From Silicimonas sp. (GTDB lineage: Bacteria > Pseudomonadota > Alphaproteobacteria > Rhodobacterales > Rhodobacteraceae), in the NCBI GenBank assembly GCA_022820365.1, contig JAJEFO010000060.1:1-58716 (forward strand): a DNA stretch of 58,716 nt, written 5' to 3'. Positions 26,367-35,289 of this stretch are shown here, in pieces. Positions within the stretch are counted from its first letter, which is position 1. Each line of letters begins with the position of its first letter. The position numbers were made by a program, and so were the translations under genes. Below the pieces are notes generated by a model. That model did no database searches and was not told the DNA's origin. It saw nothing but the letters and a program-made list of their open reading frames with translations.

Positions 26367-27140
26367 TCAGGGTGATCCGTTCCGATCCGACAATCCGCGG
26401 AAATCAAGGTTCGAATTGCAGTCCTCCGTGATTATCCTGGCCAGGCGAGTGCGGAAGAATATCGCATGATCCGTCAGGACCTCGGTCAGCGTTTCGCGGT
26501 CTTCGCGCCGGATCGCGTCCACGATGCGCTCGTGGTCCTGCCGCGGTTTCTCGAACAGCTTCGACACGTACCCGTCCCGCGCAGCCTCCAGCTTGAATAT
26601 GAAATACGACAGCCGCCGAGCCACATTGTGCAGCTTGTCCGAATACGCACGTATGAAAGAATTCCGGGTGGCGGCAGCAATCCTGGCATGAAACCGCGCA
26701 TTCAGCTCGGTGACCCGAAGTAGATCGGGCCGCCCGAGGCTTGTCACATATTCCTCGTGCAGGCGCTCCACGTCTTCAATGAGGTTCGGGTCGCCGAATT
26801 TCAGTGCAGCGGCGACCATCCGCTCGCTCATGACGTATGCCTCGAACAGTTCTGCAGTGGACTCGATGTTCAGAGGCGCCACCTGCACCCCGCGCGGTTC
26901 CCGCGCGACCACGAGCCCCTCCACGATCAGGCGGTTCAGGGCCTCGCGCATCGGTGTCCGGCCAATCTCGAACCGCTCGAGCATCTGGCGTTCGTCCAGG
27001 GTCGTTCCGGGGGCCAAAGTCAGGTCGAGTATGTGGTTCCGAACGGTCCGTGTCGCCTGATCTGTCATCGACAGGTTTTCCGTCAATGAGCGCGAAGGCA
27101 CCGAACCCTTGGTCTTCTTCCTTTGCCGAGTATTCGTCAT
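26367..27140 (-). CDS. GntR-family transcriptional regulator, FCD type; probable regulon regulator
   Basis: A 257-aa protein. The winged helix-turn-helix includes TLDERQMLERFEIGRTPMRE then ALNRLIVEGLVVAREPRGVQ. The all-helical FCD domain follows (about 100-240), with metal-ligand-type residues around ELNARFHARIAAATRN, QDHERIVDAI and LTDHAIFFRTRL. The start at 27140 has GGAG six bases upstream; an internal ATG at 27068 is possible. FCD regulators usually repress catabolic operons until they bind an organic acid effector. It is the only regulator inside the 22.4-45.2 kb block, so it is the best candidate to bind the four-copy palindrome. No copy was seen before its own gene. Confidence 0.9.
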   Translation of the reverse strand: MTNTRQRKKTKGSVPSRSLTENLSMTDQATRTVRNHILDLTLAPGTTLDERQMLERFEIGRTPMREALNRLIVEGLVVAREPRGVQVAPLNIESTAELFEAYVMSERMVAAALKFGDPNLIEDVERLHEEYVTSLGRPDLLRVTELNARFHARIAAATRNSFIRAYSDKLHNVARRLSYFIFKLEAARDGYVSKLFEKPRQDHERIVDAIRREDRETLTEVLTDHAIFFRTRLARIITEDCNSNLDFRGLSDRNGSP

Positions 27141-27560
27141 CCTGCACTCCGCACCGAAACCGGGAGCAGTTCCTCACAAGGAATTCGCCAGTGAGCTTAC
27201 CCTGCACGCAGTCGTTTTCCAATTCGGAATCGCTGCGCTCCGCAGGATTTCCGTATTCGTCGCCTCCCGCCCAATTCATGCTGATCACCGCGCCCCGCCG
27301 ATTCTTGATCGCGGAGGGCTTGCTGTTCAGCCTGGTTTCCTCGCGAGCCCCGAGACCTTCGCCATTCTCGGGGTTGCCGCCAGCTCGCTCCGAAGTGCCA
27401 CCATGGCCGGTTGGCAAGGCACTCCACCAAGCCGGAGAATGTCAACGCGCACCGATTGAACTTCGTCCAGCCCTGGAGTGCGAGGATTTCCAGGATGTCA
27501 GGAAAACCCCAGCTGGAACCTGACATGCTGAATCGGCGACTCTCCCAAGAATGTCCGCAT
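27141..27560. other. Gene-free stretch upstream of the GntR gene
   Basis: About 420 bases containing the presumed GntR promoter and the 3' flank of the dimethylformamidase-like operon. No recognisable gene was found. Minus-strand frames here have no family resemblance. Confidence 0.4.
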
Positions 27561-29771
27561 TCAAACGGGCGTCACGGTTGAATCATGCTGGGAACACGTT
27601 TGCGGCTCCGAAAATCTGGCATGACCGCCAGCGGCCGGTTCCGGAAATGGCGCTGGATCAAGAAAGCGCCTGAGCACGTTCCGGGTGACCCGACTGACCG
27701 AATTTTCGCCCTTGTTCCACAGGAGTGACGTTGCCCAGGCGATTGATCCGGCAGACCAGACCGCCCCACCCTTCGGCGTCGCGAAGAAGACCATGTCGCA
27801 CCGGACCCGCCCGTTCTGCACACCATCGAGTGCGCGGGTAGTGGTGATGTACTCTTCGCCCGACAGCAGGCCCCCAAGCCCCACGTGTTCCGATGTCGCA
27901 AGAATGACCGATCCCAGCGGCGAGCCCAAATCAGCGTCCCACCGGTCGATCTCCAGTCCCACCGCACCGCCGCCGCGATAGCCGAAGTCGCCGATGATGT
28001 CCGAGTTGAGGCCTTCGAAAATGAATGACAGATCCGGATCGCGACTGTCTTCCGAACGGCGGAAGTAGGTTGAACGCACGAAGAGCGTCGAACTGAAACC
28101 GGTACCCGCCAGCACCTGCGGTGCCCGGCCATGAGTCCGCCAAAGCCCGCCCGGTTCGCCGGTAAAGCTCAGGTGATGTTCGCCCGGCTCACCTTCCCAC
28201 GTACGTACGCCGCTGATGCCGCGACGGTTCTCGATTACGCCTGGATGGTCGTCAGACCAGGCTATCCGCCAGTAAAACCCGTTGCCGCCCAGATACATGT
28301 GGCGACCACCGTCCAACTGGTATCCATAGAGCGCGTCCCACATCTCGGTCGAAAAATACTCGGGATGCGACGCCGTCATCACGACGCGATAAGGGTTGAG
28401 CAATGCACGTCCGTAGCGGTGCAAGTCCTCGTCCGTAGCCACGTCATGGCTGACGCCCTGGTCTTCGAGCCATTTCACGATGTGTGTGTCGTTAAGATAG
28501 TTGAACGTGTAAAGTCCGGGCCGCGTGTTCAGCATCGGGCGGCGTTCGCTGGCATAGACAACGCCGGATTCGTCCGCATGTGTGTCATATTGCGACAACC
28601 CCAATTCGCGGTGTTCGTTCAGGTACAGCTCGTCCTCGCTCAGCACCATCGGCGCTTCGTAGAGATTCTCGGTATTGTGGCTGTCGAACTTGATGTGGGT
28701 ATTGGCGTAGGAGAGATAGGTCGCGGTCGGTGCCAGCAACAAGACATCCGCCTTCGGCTTGCCCGGCCGCGCAGAGACGAAGAACGGCACGTCGCTTTGC
28801 ACGTCCTCGGCTGTCATCCGCGCTATGTAGAATCCGGACTGCGCATCCGCTGGCGGGGTGATCTGCAGGGTCGTTTGCCAACCGCAGTCGGTCATGTCGT
28901 CGTCGTGAAAATGGATCGCGGCATATTGCGACGGATCTCGCACCCAGCTTTCGACTGACCCGTTCCAGTTCGACCCGGCAGCACCCCGCATCGGGGTGTT
29001 GACCAGTGTCAGGTGGCAGCCATCCGGACCAGCGTCGAAGGCGCGCGTGCCCGATTGCTCGCGGCTGAAGTCCCACTGGGCCAGGAGGCGGCCGTCCACG
29101 CGGATCGATGGGACCTCGATCTTGCCATTGTAGGCGTCCGCGACGAATGGCACATCGCCCTGCCATCGGTCCAGCATGGCGGCGAAGAAGATCGGGTCCT
29201 CTGCTTTCGGCAACGCCGTCGCTCCGCGCGGCGCATGCGCGCGGGAAGGGTCTGTCCACACGGCACAGGGAGCGACCGGTGCCACGACAAGCGAAAGGCC
29301 ATCGGCGGCAACGTCCAGTTCGGCCTGGAACCATCGACGTTTCACAAGCGGTCGTTCCAGGGTGGCGGCCATTTCGCCGAGACGGACCTGCAGCCGCCCG
29401 TCCGATGCCAGTTCGAAGCGCAACGCCCCCCAATGCAGGATGCACTGTCGTTTGCCTCGGGTCATGGTCGGCCAGACATTCATCGAGATGCGAAGCGTAC
29501 CGGCCCCGGCCGTATCCGGCCCTGCAGCGGCAAAGGCGAACGAGCCAGCGTTCACCGGCTGATGCCGCACGTGCAGACCCGACGCACCGCCCCAGTCCAT
29601 TTTCTCGAATTCGGCACCCGGTCCGTCGGGATCGATGTCTCCGCAGACGATGCGATGGACCGCGACCGAACAGGTCTCCGGCCCATTGCTGGAAACCTTC
29701 AGCGCGGTCGTCGCGTCGCCATGGATTTTCAATGGCTGGCAATAGCCGATCAGCCCTGTCGTGCTTGTCAT
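27561..29771 (-). CDS. N,N-dimethylformamidase-like large (beta) subunit
   Basis: A 736-aa protein starting MTSTTGLIGYCQPLKIHGDA. The ATG at 29771 overlaps the stop of the small-subunit gene (ATGA), so a longer frame is rejected. The N-terminal region has HRIVCGDIDPDGPG, typical of the DMFase large subunit. A lectin-like sandwich follows, then the catalytic domain with CGWQTTLQITPPADAQSGFY, LLLAPTATYLSYANTH, LEDQGVSHDVATDEDLH and GGRHMYLGGNGFYWRIAW. Known DMFases are iron-dependent amidohydrolases cleaving N,N-dimethylformamide to dimethylamine and formate. The pairing with a small subunit supports a true alpha/beta amidase, but the real substrate may be another amide. Confidence 0.8.
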   Translation of the reverse strand: MTSTTGLIGYCQPLKIHGDATTALKVSSNGPETCSVAVHRIVCGDIDPDGPGAEFEKMDWGGASGLHVRHQPVNAGSFAFAAAGPDTAGAGTLRISMNVWPTMTRGKRQCILHWGALRFELASDGRLQVRLGEMAATLERPLVKRRWFQAELDVAADGLSLVVAPVAPCAVWTDPSRAHAPRGATALPKAEDPIFFAAMLDRWQGDVPFVADAYNGKIEVPSIRVDGRLLAQWDFSREQSGTRAFDAGPDGCHLTLVNTPMRGAAGSNWNGSVESWVRDPSQYAAIHFHDDDMTDCGWQTTLQITPPADAQSGFYIARMTAEDVQSDVPFFVSARPGKPKADVLLLAPTATYLSYANTHIKFDSHNTENLYEAPMVLSEDELYLNEHRELGLSQYDTHADESGVVYASERRPMLNTRPGLYTFNYLNDTHIVKWLEDQGVSHDVATDEDLHRYGRALLNPYRVVMTASHPEYFSTEMWDALYGYQLDGGRHMYLGGNGFYWRIAWSDDHPGVIENRRGISGVRTWEGEPGEHHLSFTGEPGGLWRTHGRAPQVLAGTGFSSTLFVRSTYFRRSEDSRDPDLSFIFEGLNSDIIGDFGYRGGGAVGLEIDRWDADLGSPLGSVILATSEHVGLGGLLSGEEYITTTRALDGVQNGRVRCDMVFFATPKGGAVWSAGSIAWATSLLWNKGENSVSRVTRNVLRRFLDPAPFPEPAAGGHARFSEPQTCSQHDSTVTPV

Positions 29772-30106
29772 GGGTCTGGCACGTCCAGTTCGCGGCCGGT
29801 CAACTCTTGCCACCGGCGCTTGAAGATGTCCCATTCCGCCTCGGCGATGGAGGCATAGGTCACGCCATCCACCATTTCGGGCGGAACACCGCGTTCGCCC
29901 GACAGCCGTGCAAGCGCGAACTTGCGAAACGGTTCGACCACGACAAGCGCAAACCGTCCCTTCATCGGGGTCGAACGCATCTTGTCGAGCACGCGCTGCA
30001 GTTCAAGACTGTACGGCCCGCGCAGCTGGTCGCGGTATTCAAGCGCCAGATCCGTCCGCGTGCCGTCGATTTCGTATGTGGCGTTGTCCGGGTCGTAAGG
30101 AAGCAT
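29768..30106 (-). CDS. N,N-dimethylformamidase-like small (alpha) subunit
   Basis: A 112-aa protein (MLPYDPDNATYEIDGTRTDL), similar in size to DMFase alpha subunits (about 130 aa), with VVEPFRKFALARLSGERG and a basic/aromatic C-terminus EAEWDIFKRRWQEL. It is recognised mainly by its position immediately before and overlapping the large-subunit gene. It is transcribed from the divergent promoter carrying operator copy B, 43 bases upstream. Confidence 0.7.
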   Translation of the reverse strand: MLPYDPDNATYEIDGTRTDLALEYRDQLRGPYSLELQRVLDKMRSTPMKGRFALVVVEPFRKFALARLSGERGVPPEMVDGVTYASIAEAEWDIFKRRWQELTGRELDVPDP

Positions 30107-30148
30107 GTCTTGCCTGCGATATCGTGTTGTCAGCCTAATGGATGACCG

Positions 30149-30167
30149 AATATATTTTCAATATATC
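30149..30167. promoter_or_regulatory. Regulon operator copy B
   Basis: AATATATTTTCAATATATC, the same 19-bp palindrome class as at 23647, 34963 and 39199. It lies between the divergent DMFase-like operon and the aminotransferase gene. It ends 18 bases before the aminotransferase start codon, a position suited to repression. Confidence 0.75.
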
Positions 30168-30185
30168 CTGGAGAGGAAGATCAAG

Positions 30186-31382
30186 GTGCACCTTTCTCAG
30201 CGCGTCCTGGAGGCCCGCACCTCGGGCACGATTCGACTGGCCGAAATGGCGCGCGAACGGACGGCTTCAGGCGTGAAGGTCCATGATCTGGCCGAGGGTG
30301 AGCCGGACTTCGACACGCCGCGGCACATCATCGAAGCCGCGCATCGGGCCGCGCTTTCGGGACAGACGCGTTACACTTCGGTCGCGGGCACGCAGGATTT
30401 GCGCGAAGCCGTCGCCGAAAAGTTCCGTCGGGACAACGGCTTGAAATGCACCGCCGACGCCGTGATCGTGGGCACGGGCGCCAAGCAGCTGATCTTCAAT
30501 GCACTGCTGGCAAGCCTGAACGACGGGGATGAAGCGATCATTCCTGCTCCGTACTGGGTCAGCTATCCGGACATGGTCATGATTGCGGGCGGCTTGCCGG
30601 TGGTGGTGGACTGCTCGAAGACCGGACTCAAGATTGCGCCTGATGCACTTTCGGCAGCGATCACGCCACGCACGCGCTGGCTGATCCTGAATTCGCCCTG
30701 CAACCCGAGCGGCGCGGTCTATTCGGCGGATGAACTTGCTGCCCTGGCAGAGGTGCTGCGGGAGGCCCCGAACGTCGCGATCATGTGCGATGACATCTAC
30801 GAGAAGATCCTGTTCACAGGTGCGCCGTTTGCGACCATGGCCGAGGTTGCGCCGGACCTGGCCGCGCGGGCGCTGACGGTCAACGGCGTGTCGAAATCAC
30901 ACGCCATGACAGGCTGGCGCATCGGCTTTGCGACCGGGCCGAGGGATTTCATCGATGCCATGGCGAAGCTCCAGGGCCAGTCGACGACAAACGCAAGCTC
31001 GGTCAGCCAGGCCGCGGCATTGGCCGCCCTCACCGGGCCGCAGGATCAGGTCGAGGACTGGGGCCGTGCCTATCTGAAGCGGCGTGACAAGGTGGTTGCG
31101 GCAATCCGGGCCATTCCGGGGCTGGAAGCGCGTGTGCCCGATGGTGCCTTCTATGTCTTCATCAACTGCGGCGCAGTGATCGGAAAGGCAAAGCCCGACG
31201 GCACCGCAATCGAGACCGACATCGCAATGTCAGAGTATCTTCTCGAAACCGCGGGTGTCGCCCTTGTACCGGGGACCGAATTCGGAAGCCCGCGCCACTT
31301 GCGGCTTTGCTTTGCGAAATCCGGCAAGGAAGTCCTGGCCGCCTGCGCCAAGATGGGCGAGGCCTTGGCCGCGCTGTCATAG
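30186..31382 (+). CDS. Class I PLP-dependent aminotransferase (aspartate aminotransferase-like)
   Basis: 398 aa from the GTG at 30186, preferred because GGAGAGGAAG lies about 8 bases upstream and earlier in-frame ATG codons sit in or before the operator. The fold-type I pattern is clear: DLAEGEPDFDTPRHI, YTSVAGTQDLREAVA, APYWVSYPDMV, LNSPCNPSGAVYS, MCDDIYEKI and the PLP-lysine motif NGVSKSHAMTGWRIG, then LRLCFAKS near the end. It moves amino groups between an amino acid and a 2-oxo acid. In this regulon it probably acts on an amino acid released by the amidases, making a 2-oxo acid that the neighbouring dehydrogenase could reduce. Confidence 0.9.
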   Translation: MHLSQRVLEARTSGTIRLAEMARERTASGVKVHDLAEGEPDFDTPRHIIEAAHRAALSGQTRYTSVAGTQDLREAVAEKFRRDNGLKCTADAVIVGTGAKQLIFNALLASLNDGDEAIIPAPYWVSYPDMVMIAGGLPVVVDCSKTGLKIAPDALSAAITPRTRWLILNSPCNPSGAVYSADELAALAEVLREAPNVAIMCDDIYEKILFTGAPFATMAEVAPDLAARALTVNGVSKSHAMTGWRIGFATGPRDFIDAMAKLQGQSTTNASSVSQAAALAALTGPQDQVEDWGRAYLKRRDKVVAAIRAIPGLEARVPDGAFYVFINCGAVIGKAKPDGTAIETDIAMSEYLLETAGVALVPGTEFGSPRHLRLCFAKSGKEVLAACAKMGEALAALS

Positions 31383-31393
31383 CCGACCGCGAC

Positions 31394-32716
31394 TTAGCGC
31401 GCGCACAGCAACCGCTGAAGCGCCCCGGCGTCGTGGTTGCGCATCGTGGAAAGGACATCCGCGATCGCTCCGGCACGGGTCGCGCCGATCACCGGGTCGG
31501 TCAGCTTGTGGAACTTTGCCGAAAGGTCCGCGCGGCTCATCCTGTTGGTTGGATCGCCAAAAGCGGCCTCGACCCGGGATTCAAACGTCTGGCGCGCCGC
31601 TTCGACCTCGACGATCGCCCCTGCCAGGCGGGGAAAGAGCGCCTGCATCCCGTCATCGTGCAGGATCGTGACCCGCTTGCCGAAATCCAGCACCTCTTCG
31701 TCGTCCATCAGCGCAAGATCAAGCGGCAAGAGTGCACCGGTTCCGCGACATGCGGTGACAGCCAGACAAAACGGGATCGAAAACTGCGCCTCGGCTTCGG
31801 AACGCGGACGGACGCCGTTGGCCAGGCCGACCGCTCGATCGAACGTGCGCACCGTGACACGCACGATCTCGTCCGCACCAAGGCCCCTGTCGCTCATGAT
31901 CCCCTTCAGCCCGTCGATCGCCGAGTGTATCCAGCGACAACAGGCATAAGGCTTGAAAAAAAGCCCGTCGATCGCTGAAAAGCCATCCAGCTTTGCCACG
32001 AGCCGGTCAGGCGAATAGAGCACACCCTGTTCGAACGTATCGGGATAGGCGCGAAAGCCCGACTTCGCCAGCTCGACCGCATGAAGCGCCGTGAAGACCG
32101 ACCATGCAATGCCTTCCTTCACGTCCGAACCCGCAAACCCGTGGGTCGCGGCTGATCCCACGCGGGGCGCATGCTGTTCCGCGATGAGAATGGCCTCGGC
32201 AATGGTCTCGGGCGGCAGGCCTTGAAGCCGCGCCACAAGGGCCGCCACGCCCGTCCCGCTCCAGCGGCCGCTGACGGTCGAGCCGTGATGCTCCGCCACG
32301 CGGGCAATGCCGACCCGAACCGAAACTTCATAGCCCAGCACCACAGCGGCCAGAAGGTCCGACCCGGCCATACGTGCTGGTGCCGCGCCAAGCGCTGCGG
32401 CCACAATGGCCGCGCCCGGGTGCCCCGCGACCTCGCGGTGCCCGTCGTCAACGTCCAGCGCAGTCGCTGCCATTGCATTCACAGTGGCGGCCCGGATTGG
32501 GTCGGCCGCCTCGCCGGTGAACCAGATCGCTGTCGTCCCTTCGGTGCGCGGCAGGGCCCGGCTCATCGCGGCGGTGCTCCGTGCGCCTATTCCGCCTACG
32601 GCCGAGCCGACGGCATCAAGGATGCAGTCCGCCGCGCGTTCCAAGACCGGTGCCGGTATGCTCCCGGCCTCCGTGTCGTGGACCAGGGTTGCCAGCCTGT
32701 CGACGGCGCGTGTCAT
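31394..32716 (-). CDS. MmgE/PrpD family protein
   Basis: A 440-aa cytosolic protein of the 2-methylcitrate dehydratase / iminodisuccinate epimerase-like family. Motifs include ALDVDDGHREVAGHPGAAIV, LGYEVSVRVGIA, GSAATHGFAGSDVKEGIAWS, FFKPYACCRWIHSAIDGL and SIPFCLAVTACRG. Members act on small carboxylic acids as dehydratases, isomerases or epimerases. It is the last gene of the operon DAO oxidase, 2-hydroxyacid dehydrogenase, MmgE/PrpD; its start overlaps the dehydrogenase stop (ATGA). It ends tail to tail with the aminotransferase gene. Confidence 0.88.
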   Translation of the reverse strand: MTRAVDRLATLVHDTEAGSIPAPVLERAADCILDAVGSAVGGIGARSTAAMSRALPRTEGTTAIWFTGEAADPIRAATVNAMAATALDVDDGHREVAGHPGAAIVAAALGAAPARMAGSDLLAAVVLGYEVSVRVGIARVAEHHGSTVSGRWSGTGVAALVARLQGLPPETIAEAILIAEQHAPRVGSAATHGFAGSDVKEGIAWSVFTALHAVELAKSGFRAYPDTFEQGVLYSPDRLVAKLDGFSAIDGLFFKPYACCRWIHSAIDGLKGIMSDRGLGADEIVRVTVRTFDRAVGLANGVRPRSEAEAQFSIPFCLAVTACRGTGALLPLDLALMDDEEVLDFGKRVTILHDDGMQALFPRLAGAIVEVEAARQTFESRVEAAFGDPTNRMSRADLSAKFHKLTDPVIGATRAGAIADVLSTMRNHDAGALQRLLCAR

Positions 32717-33639
32717 GAGGTCTGGTCAATATGGCTGCGCAAAAGGTTCAGCCCGGCGACCAGCAAGCGGTCAATGGCCTGGGTGGTCAGCCAGGCGGAA
32801 TGCGGGGTCAGCGTGACGGTCTCCATGGCGCAAAGCGGATGATCCCCGGCAAGAGGTTCGGTCTCGAAGACGTCAAGGGCTGCGTGCCCGACATGGCCTG
32901 AGCGAAGCGCATCGAGAAGCGCCCCTTCGTCGATGAGCCCGCCGCGCGCGGTGTTCACCAGCACGACTCCGGGTTTCAGCATCGCCAGTTCCGCCTGTCC
33001 AAGAAACCCGGTGCTCTCAGGCGTCAGGGCCAAATGAACCGACAGGATGTCGGCACGCTGAAGCACCGCCTCTTTCGACATCATGCTTGCCGGAGCGCCG
33101 CGGGACTGCCCGGAAGGTGTCCAGCCGATCACGTTTGCTCCAAGCGCATCCGCAATCCGTGCAGTCTCGGCTCCGATCCCACCAAGGCCAAGCAGGCCGA
33201 AGGTCTTGCCTGCCAGTTCCTCGGTCCGGATCAGGCGGAAGCCGCCGCGTCGCACCTCACGATCCATTTCGACAATGCGTTTCATGCCGGCCAGCGCCAG
33301 CGTCACCGCATGTTCCGCCACCGCCCGGTCGCCATAGCCCTTGACACCTTCGAAACGGATGCCATGCGCCCTGGCCGCATCGAGATCTCCGTGAGTCGCC
33401 AGCCCCGTCGAAAGATAGGCGATGGTCTCAAGATCGGGACAGGCACGCAGCACCCTCTCGGACATGAACGCCATGTAGACAAGCACGTTCTTCCGGCCCG
33501 AAAGCCGCACAATCAGCGCATCCTCGTCCACGGGTTCATCGCGCCAGACCCGAAGGCCCGGAACGATGCACAGCATCTCGTCTGTAAGCCGCTCGGCAAG
33601 GTCGCCATAGCAATCAACGAATGCAGGCTCGGTCGTCAT
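32713..33639 (-). CDS. D-isomer-specific 2-hydroxyacid dehydrogenase
   Basis: A 308-aa NAD(P)-dependent oxidoreductase. The Rossmann motif is GLLGLGGIGAETARI and the catalytic Arg region is LVNTARGGLIDEGALL. The Glu/His region includes DVFETEPL and LTPHSAWLTTQA, the His being the acid/base. It reduces a 2-oxo acid or oxidises a D-2-hydroxy acid. Translation is coupled at both ends: the start shares a base with the preceding stop (TGATG) and the stop overlaps the MmgE/PrpD start. Confidence 0.9.
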   Translation of the reverse strand: MTTEPAFVDCYGDLAERLTDEMLCIVPGLRVWRDEPVDEDALIVRLSGRKNVLVYMAFMSERVLRACPDLETIAYLSTGLATHGDLDAARAHGIRFEGVKGYGDRAVAEHAVTLALAGMKRIVEMDREVRRGGFRLIRTEELAGKTFGLLGLGGIGAETARIADALGANVIGWTPSGQSRGAPASMMSKEAVLQRADILSVHLALTPESTGFLGQAELAMLKPGVVLVNTARGGLIDEGALLDALRSGHVGHAALDVFETEPLAGDHPLCAMETVTLTPHSAWLTTQAIDRLLVAGLNLLRSHIDQTS

Positions 33640-34940
33640 CAGCCGACAACCGAGAAACTGCTTTCGCGGTTGATTTCGCGATTGCGCGAACAGAACTTCA
33701 TGCCAAGAGCGTAGTCCATGTTTGGCAGCGCGAACCGCAACGGGTCGGCGTCATGATCGTTTCCGGCCTCGCAATAGTCGATCAGCGCCGACATCATCTT
33801 GCCGACGACGGGCGCGTTCTTGAACTGGTTTCCGCTCGTGCCGATCGCCATGTAAAACCCGTCGAGGCTGGAACGGTCGTAGATCGGGATCCAGTCATCA
33901 GAGACGTCGTACAGGTCGGCGATGCCCTGCACCGAATTCGGCACGCCCATGTCGGGAAACCGCTGCGCGCCACGCATGGCCTGCAGGCGCGCCTGTTCAG
34001 TGACTTCGGTGTTGTAGTCGTCGGGATCGACCCATTCCAGCGGATCACATTCGGGTTCTTCGGACCCGATCAGGATCTTGTTGCCGACCTCGGGGCGCCA
34101 GTAGCCGCCGATGTCAGCGTCCGAGCAGATAAGACCGTACTTCTCGAAGTCGAAGCCGGCAGGTGACGGCACATGCGCCACCTCCACCCGCAGCGCCCTC
34201 GTGCCAATGTTCATGTCTTCGGCAACACCGGCCATTTCGTTGATCTTGTAAGAATGCGGCCCCGAGGCGTTCACGACAACAGGCGCAGACACGGTGCTGC
34301 CATCGTCAAGCGTCACGCCCGAAACCCGGCTGCCGTCCTTCAGCACGTCCATGACACGCTTGCCGAGGATAAACGTCGCGCCATGGCGTTCCGCTGCCGA
34401 CTGGATGTTCCTGGTCGCAAGCAGCGGGTCGCTGATGTAGCCCGCTTTGGGAAAAAACAGGAGGTAACGCATCTCGCCGTCCTGTGAGGCGAATTCGGGG
34501 TCATCCGCTGCCCTGGCCGGGTGGAAGTGACCTGGGTTCATGATGGGCAGGTTCGCCCGTGCCTTGGCGGGCGTCCAGACTTCGTAGGGAATGCCGATGG
34601 TATTGGCGATCTCTTCCAGTTTCTTGCCGAACTTGTTTTCTTCGAAACAGGTGTAGAGACAGCCCACTTCGCGGTAAGTGGCCAGGACTTCGTCCCCTGC
34701 GGCGCCCAGATATCCCGGGAAGTCCTCCCAGTACGGATAGTTCGACTTGGCAAGTGCGGCCCCGTCCAGGGTGGAATAGTGCGTCCGGATAATGGCGCAT
34801 GAATTGCAGGTGGATCCGGCCCCCGCGACGGCGTTCTTGTCGATGACCACGACAGACTTTCCGGCCTTGGCCAGTTCATAGGCGATCGCGCTGCCTATGA
34901 TTCCGGCCCCTATGATGATTGCTTCGCACCTTTCCGACAT
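33639..34940 (-). CDS. FAD-dependent oxidoreductase of the DAO family (amino-acid or sarcosine oxidase-like)
   Basis: 433 aa from the ATG at 34940 (MSERCEAIIIGAGIIGSAIA), preceded by AGGCGG; a start 15 bases upstream is less likely. The FAD-binding GxGxxG is GAGIIG (11-16). Substrate-domain motifs include CAIIRTHYS, PKAGYISDPLLATRNI, VVVNASGPHSYKI and the C-terminal FAD segment GFYMAIGTSGNQFKNAPVVG. The family oxidises secondary or primary amines of amino acids such as sarcosine, N-methyl-amino acids and D-amino acids. It is the first gene of a three-gene operon starting just after operator copy C. Demethylation of an N-methyl intermediate would fit the adjacent C1 pathway, but this is inference. 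Confidence 0.88.
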   Translation of the reverse strand: MSERCEAIIIGAGIIGSAIAYELAKAGKSVVVIDKNAVAGAGSTCNSCAIIRTHYSTLDGAALAKSNYPYWEDFPGYLGAAGDEVLATYREVGCLYTCFEENKFGKKLEEIANTIGIPYEVWTPAKARANLPIMNPGHFHPARAADDPEFASQDGEMRYLLFFPKAGYISDPLLATRNIQSAAERHGATFILGKRVMDVLKDGSRVSGVTLDDGSTVSAPVVVNASGPHSYKINEMAGVAEDMNIGTRALRVEVAHVPSPAGFDFEKYGLICSDADIGGYWRPEVGNKILIGSEEPECDPLEWVDPDDYNTEVTEQARLQAMRGAQRFPDMGVPNSVQGIADLYDVSDDWIPIYDRSSLDGFYMAIGTSGNQFKNAPVVGKMMSALIDYCEAGNDHDADPLRFALPNMDYALGMKFCSRNREINRESSFSVVG

Positions 34941-34962
34941 GGATGTCCGCCTCACTTGCCGA

Positions 34963-34981
34963 GATATATTTTAGATATATT
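34963..34981. promoter_or_regulatory. Regulon operator copy C
   Basis: GATATATTTTAGATATATT; its complement AATATATCTAAAATATATC is the consensus of the four copies. It sits 22 bases upstream of the DAO-family gene start, in the leader or core promoter. Confidence 0.75.
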
Positions 34982-35289
34982 ATACGCGGCGTGACTCGGC
35001 ACAATGGAAATTTCGCCAGCCGTCCCAAAAAATGCCCACAGAAGGCCGGATGTGCAGAAGTGTTCCGCATGCGCGTTGCTTTCGTCGGCCGTGACGGGCG
35101 GCAATGCGTTTCGCCCGACCTGGTGGCGAAAGCCTGATCCGAGACCTTCCTGCGACGTCATCATGATCGGAGGCGGCGGCCACGGGCGCGCTGCGGCGCA
35201 CATCTGGCGAAAGCCTTCAGGAAGAGGCGAAATCCTCCGGAATCCAGCCCCGCACCCGCTGCACGCCCGGCGGTGCCCGACATGCCGCG
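34982..35289. other. Gene-free stretch between TRAP operon end and operator C
   Basis: About 308 bases upstream of the DAO operon and downstream of the TRAP large permease. No recognisable gene or clear terminator was seen. Confidence 0.4.
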
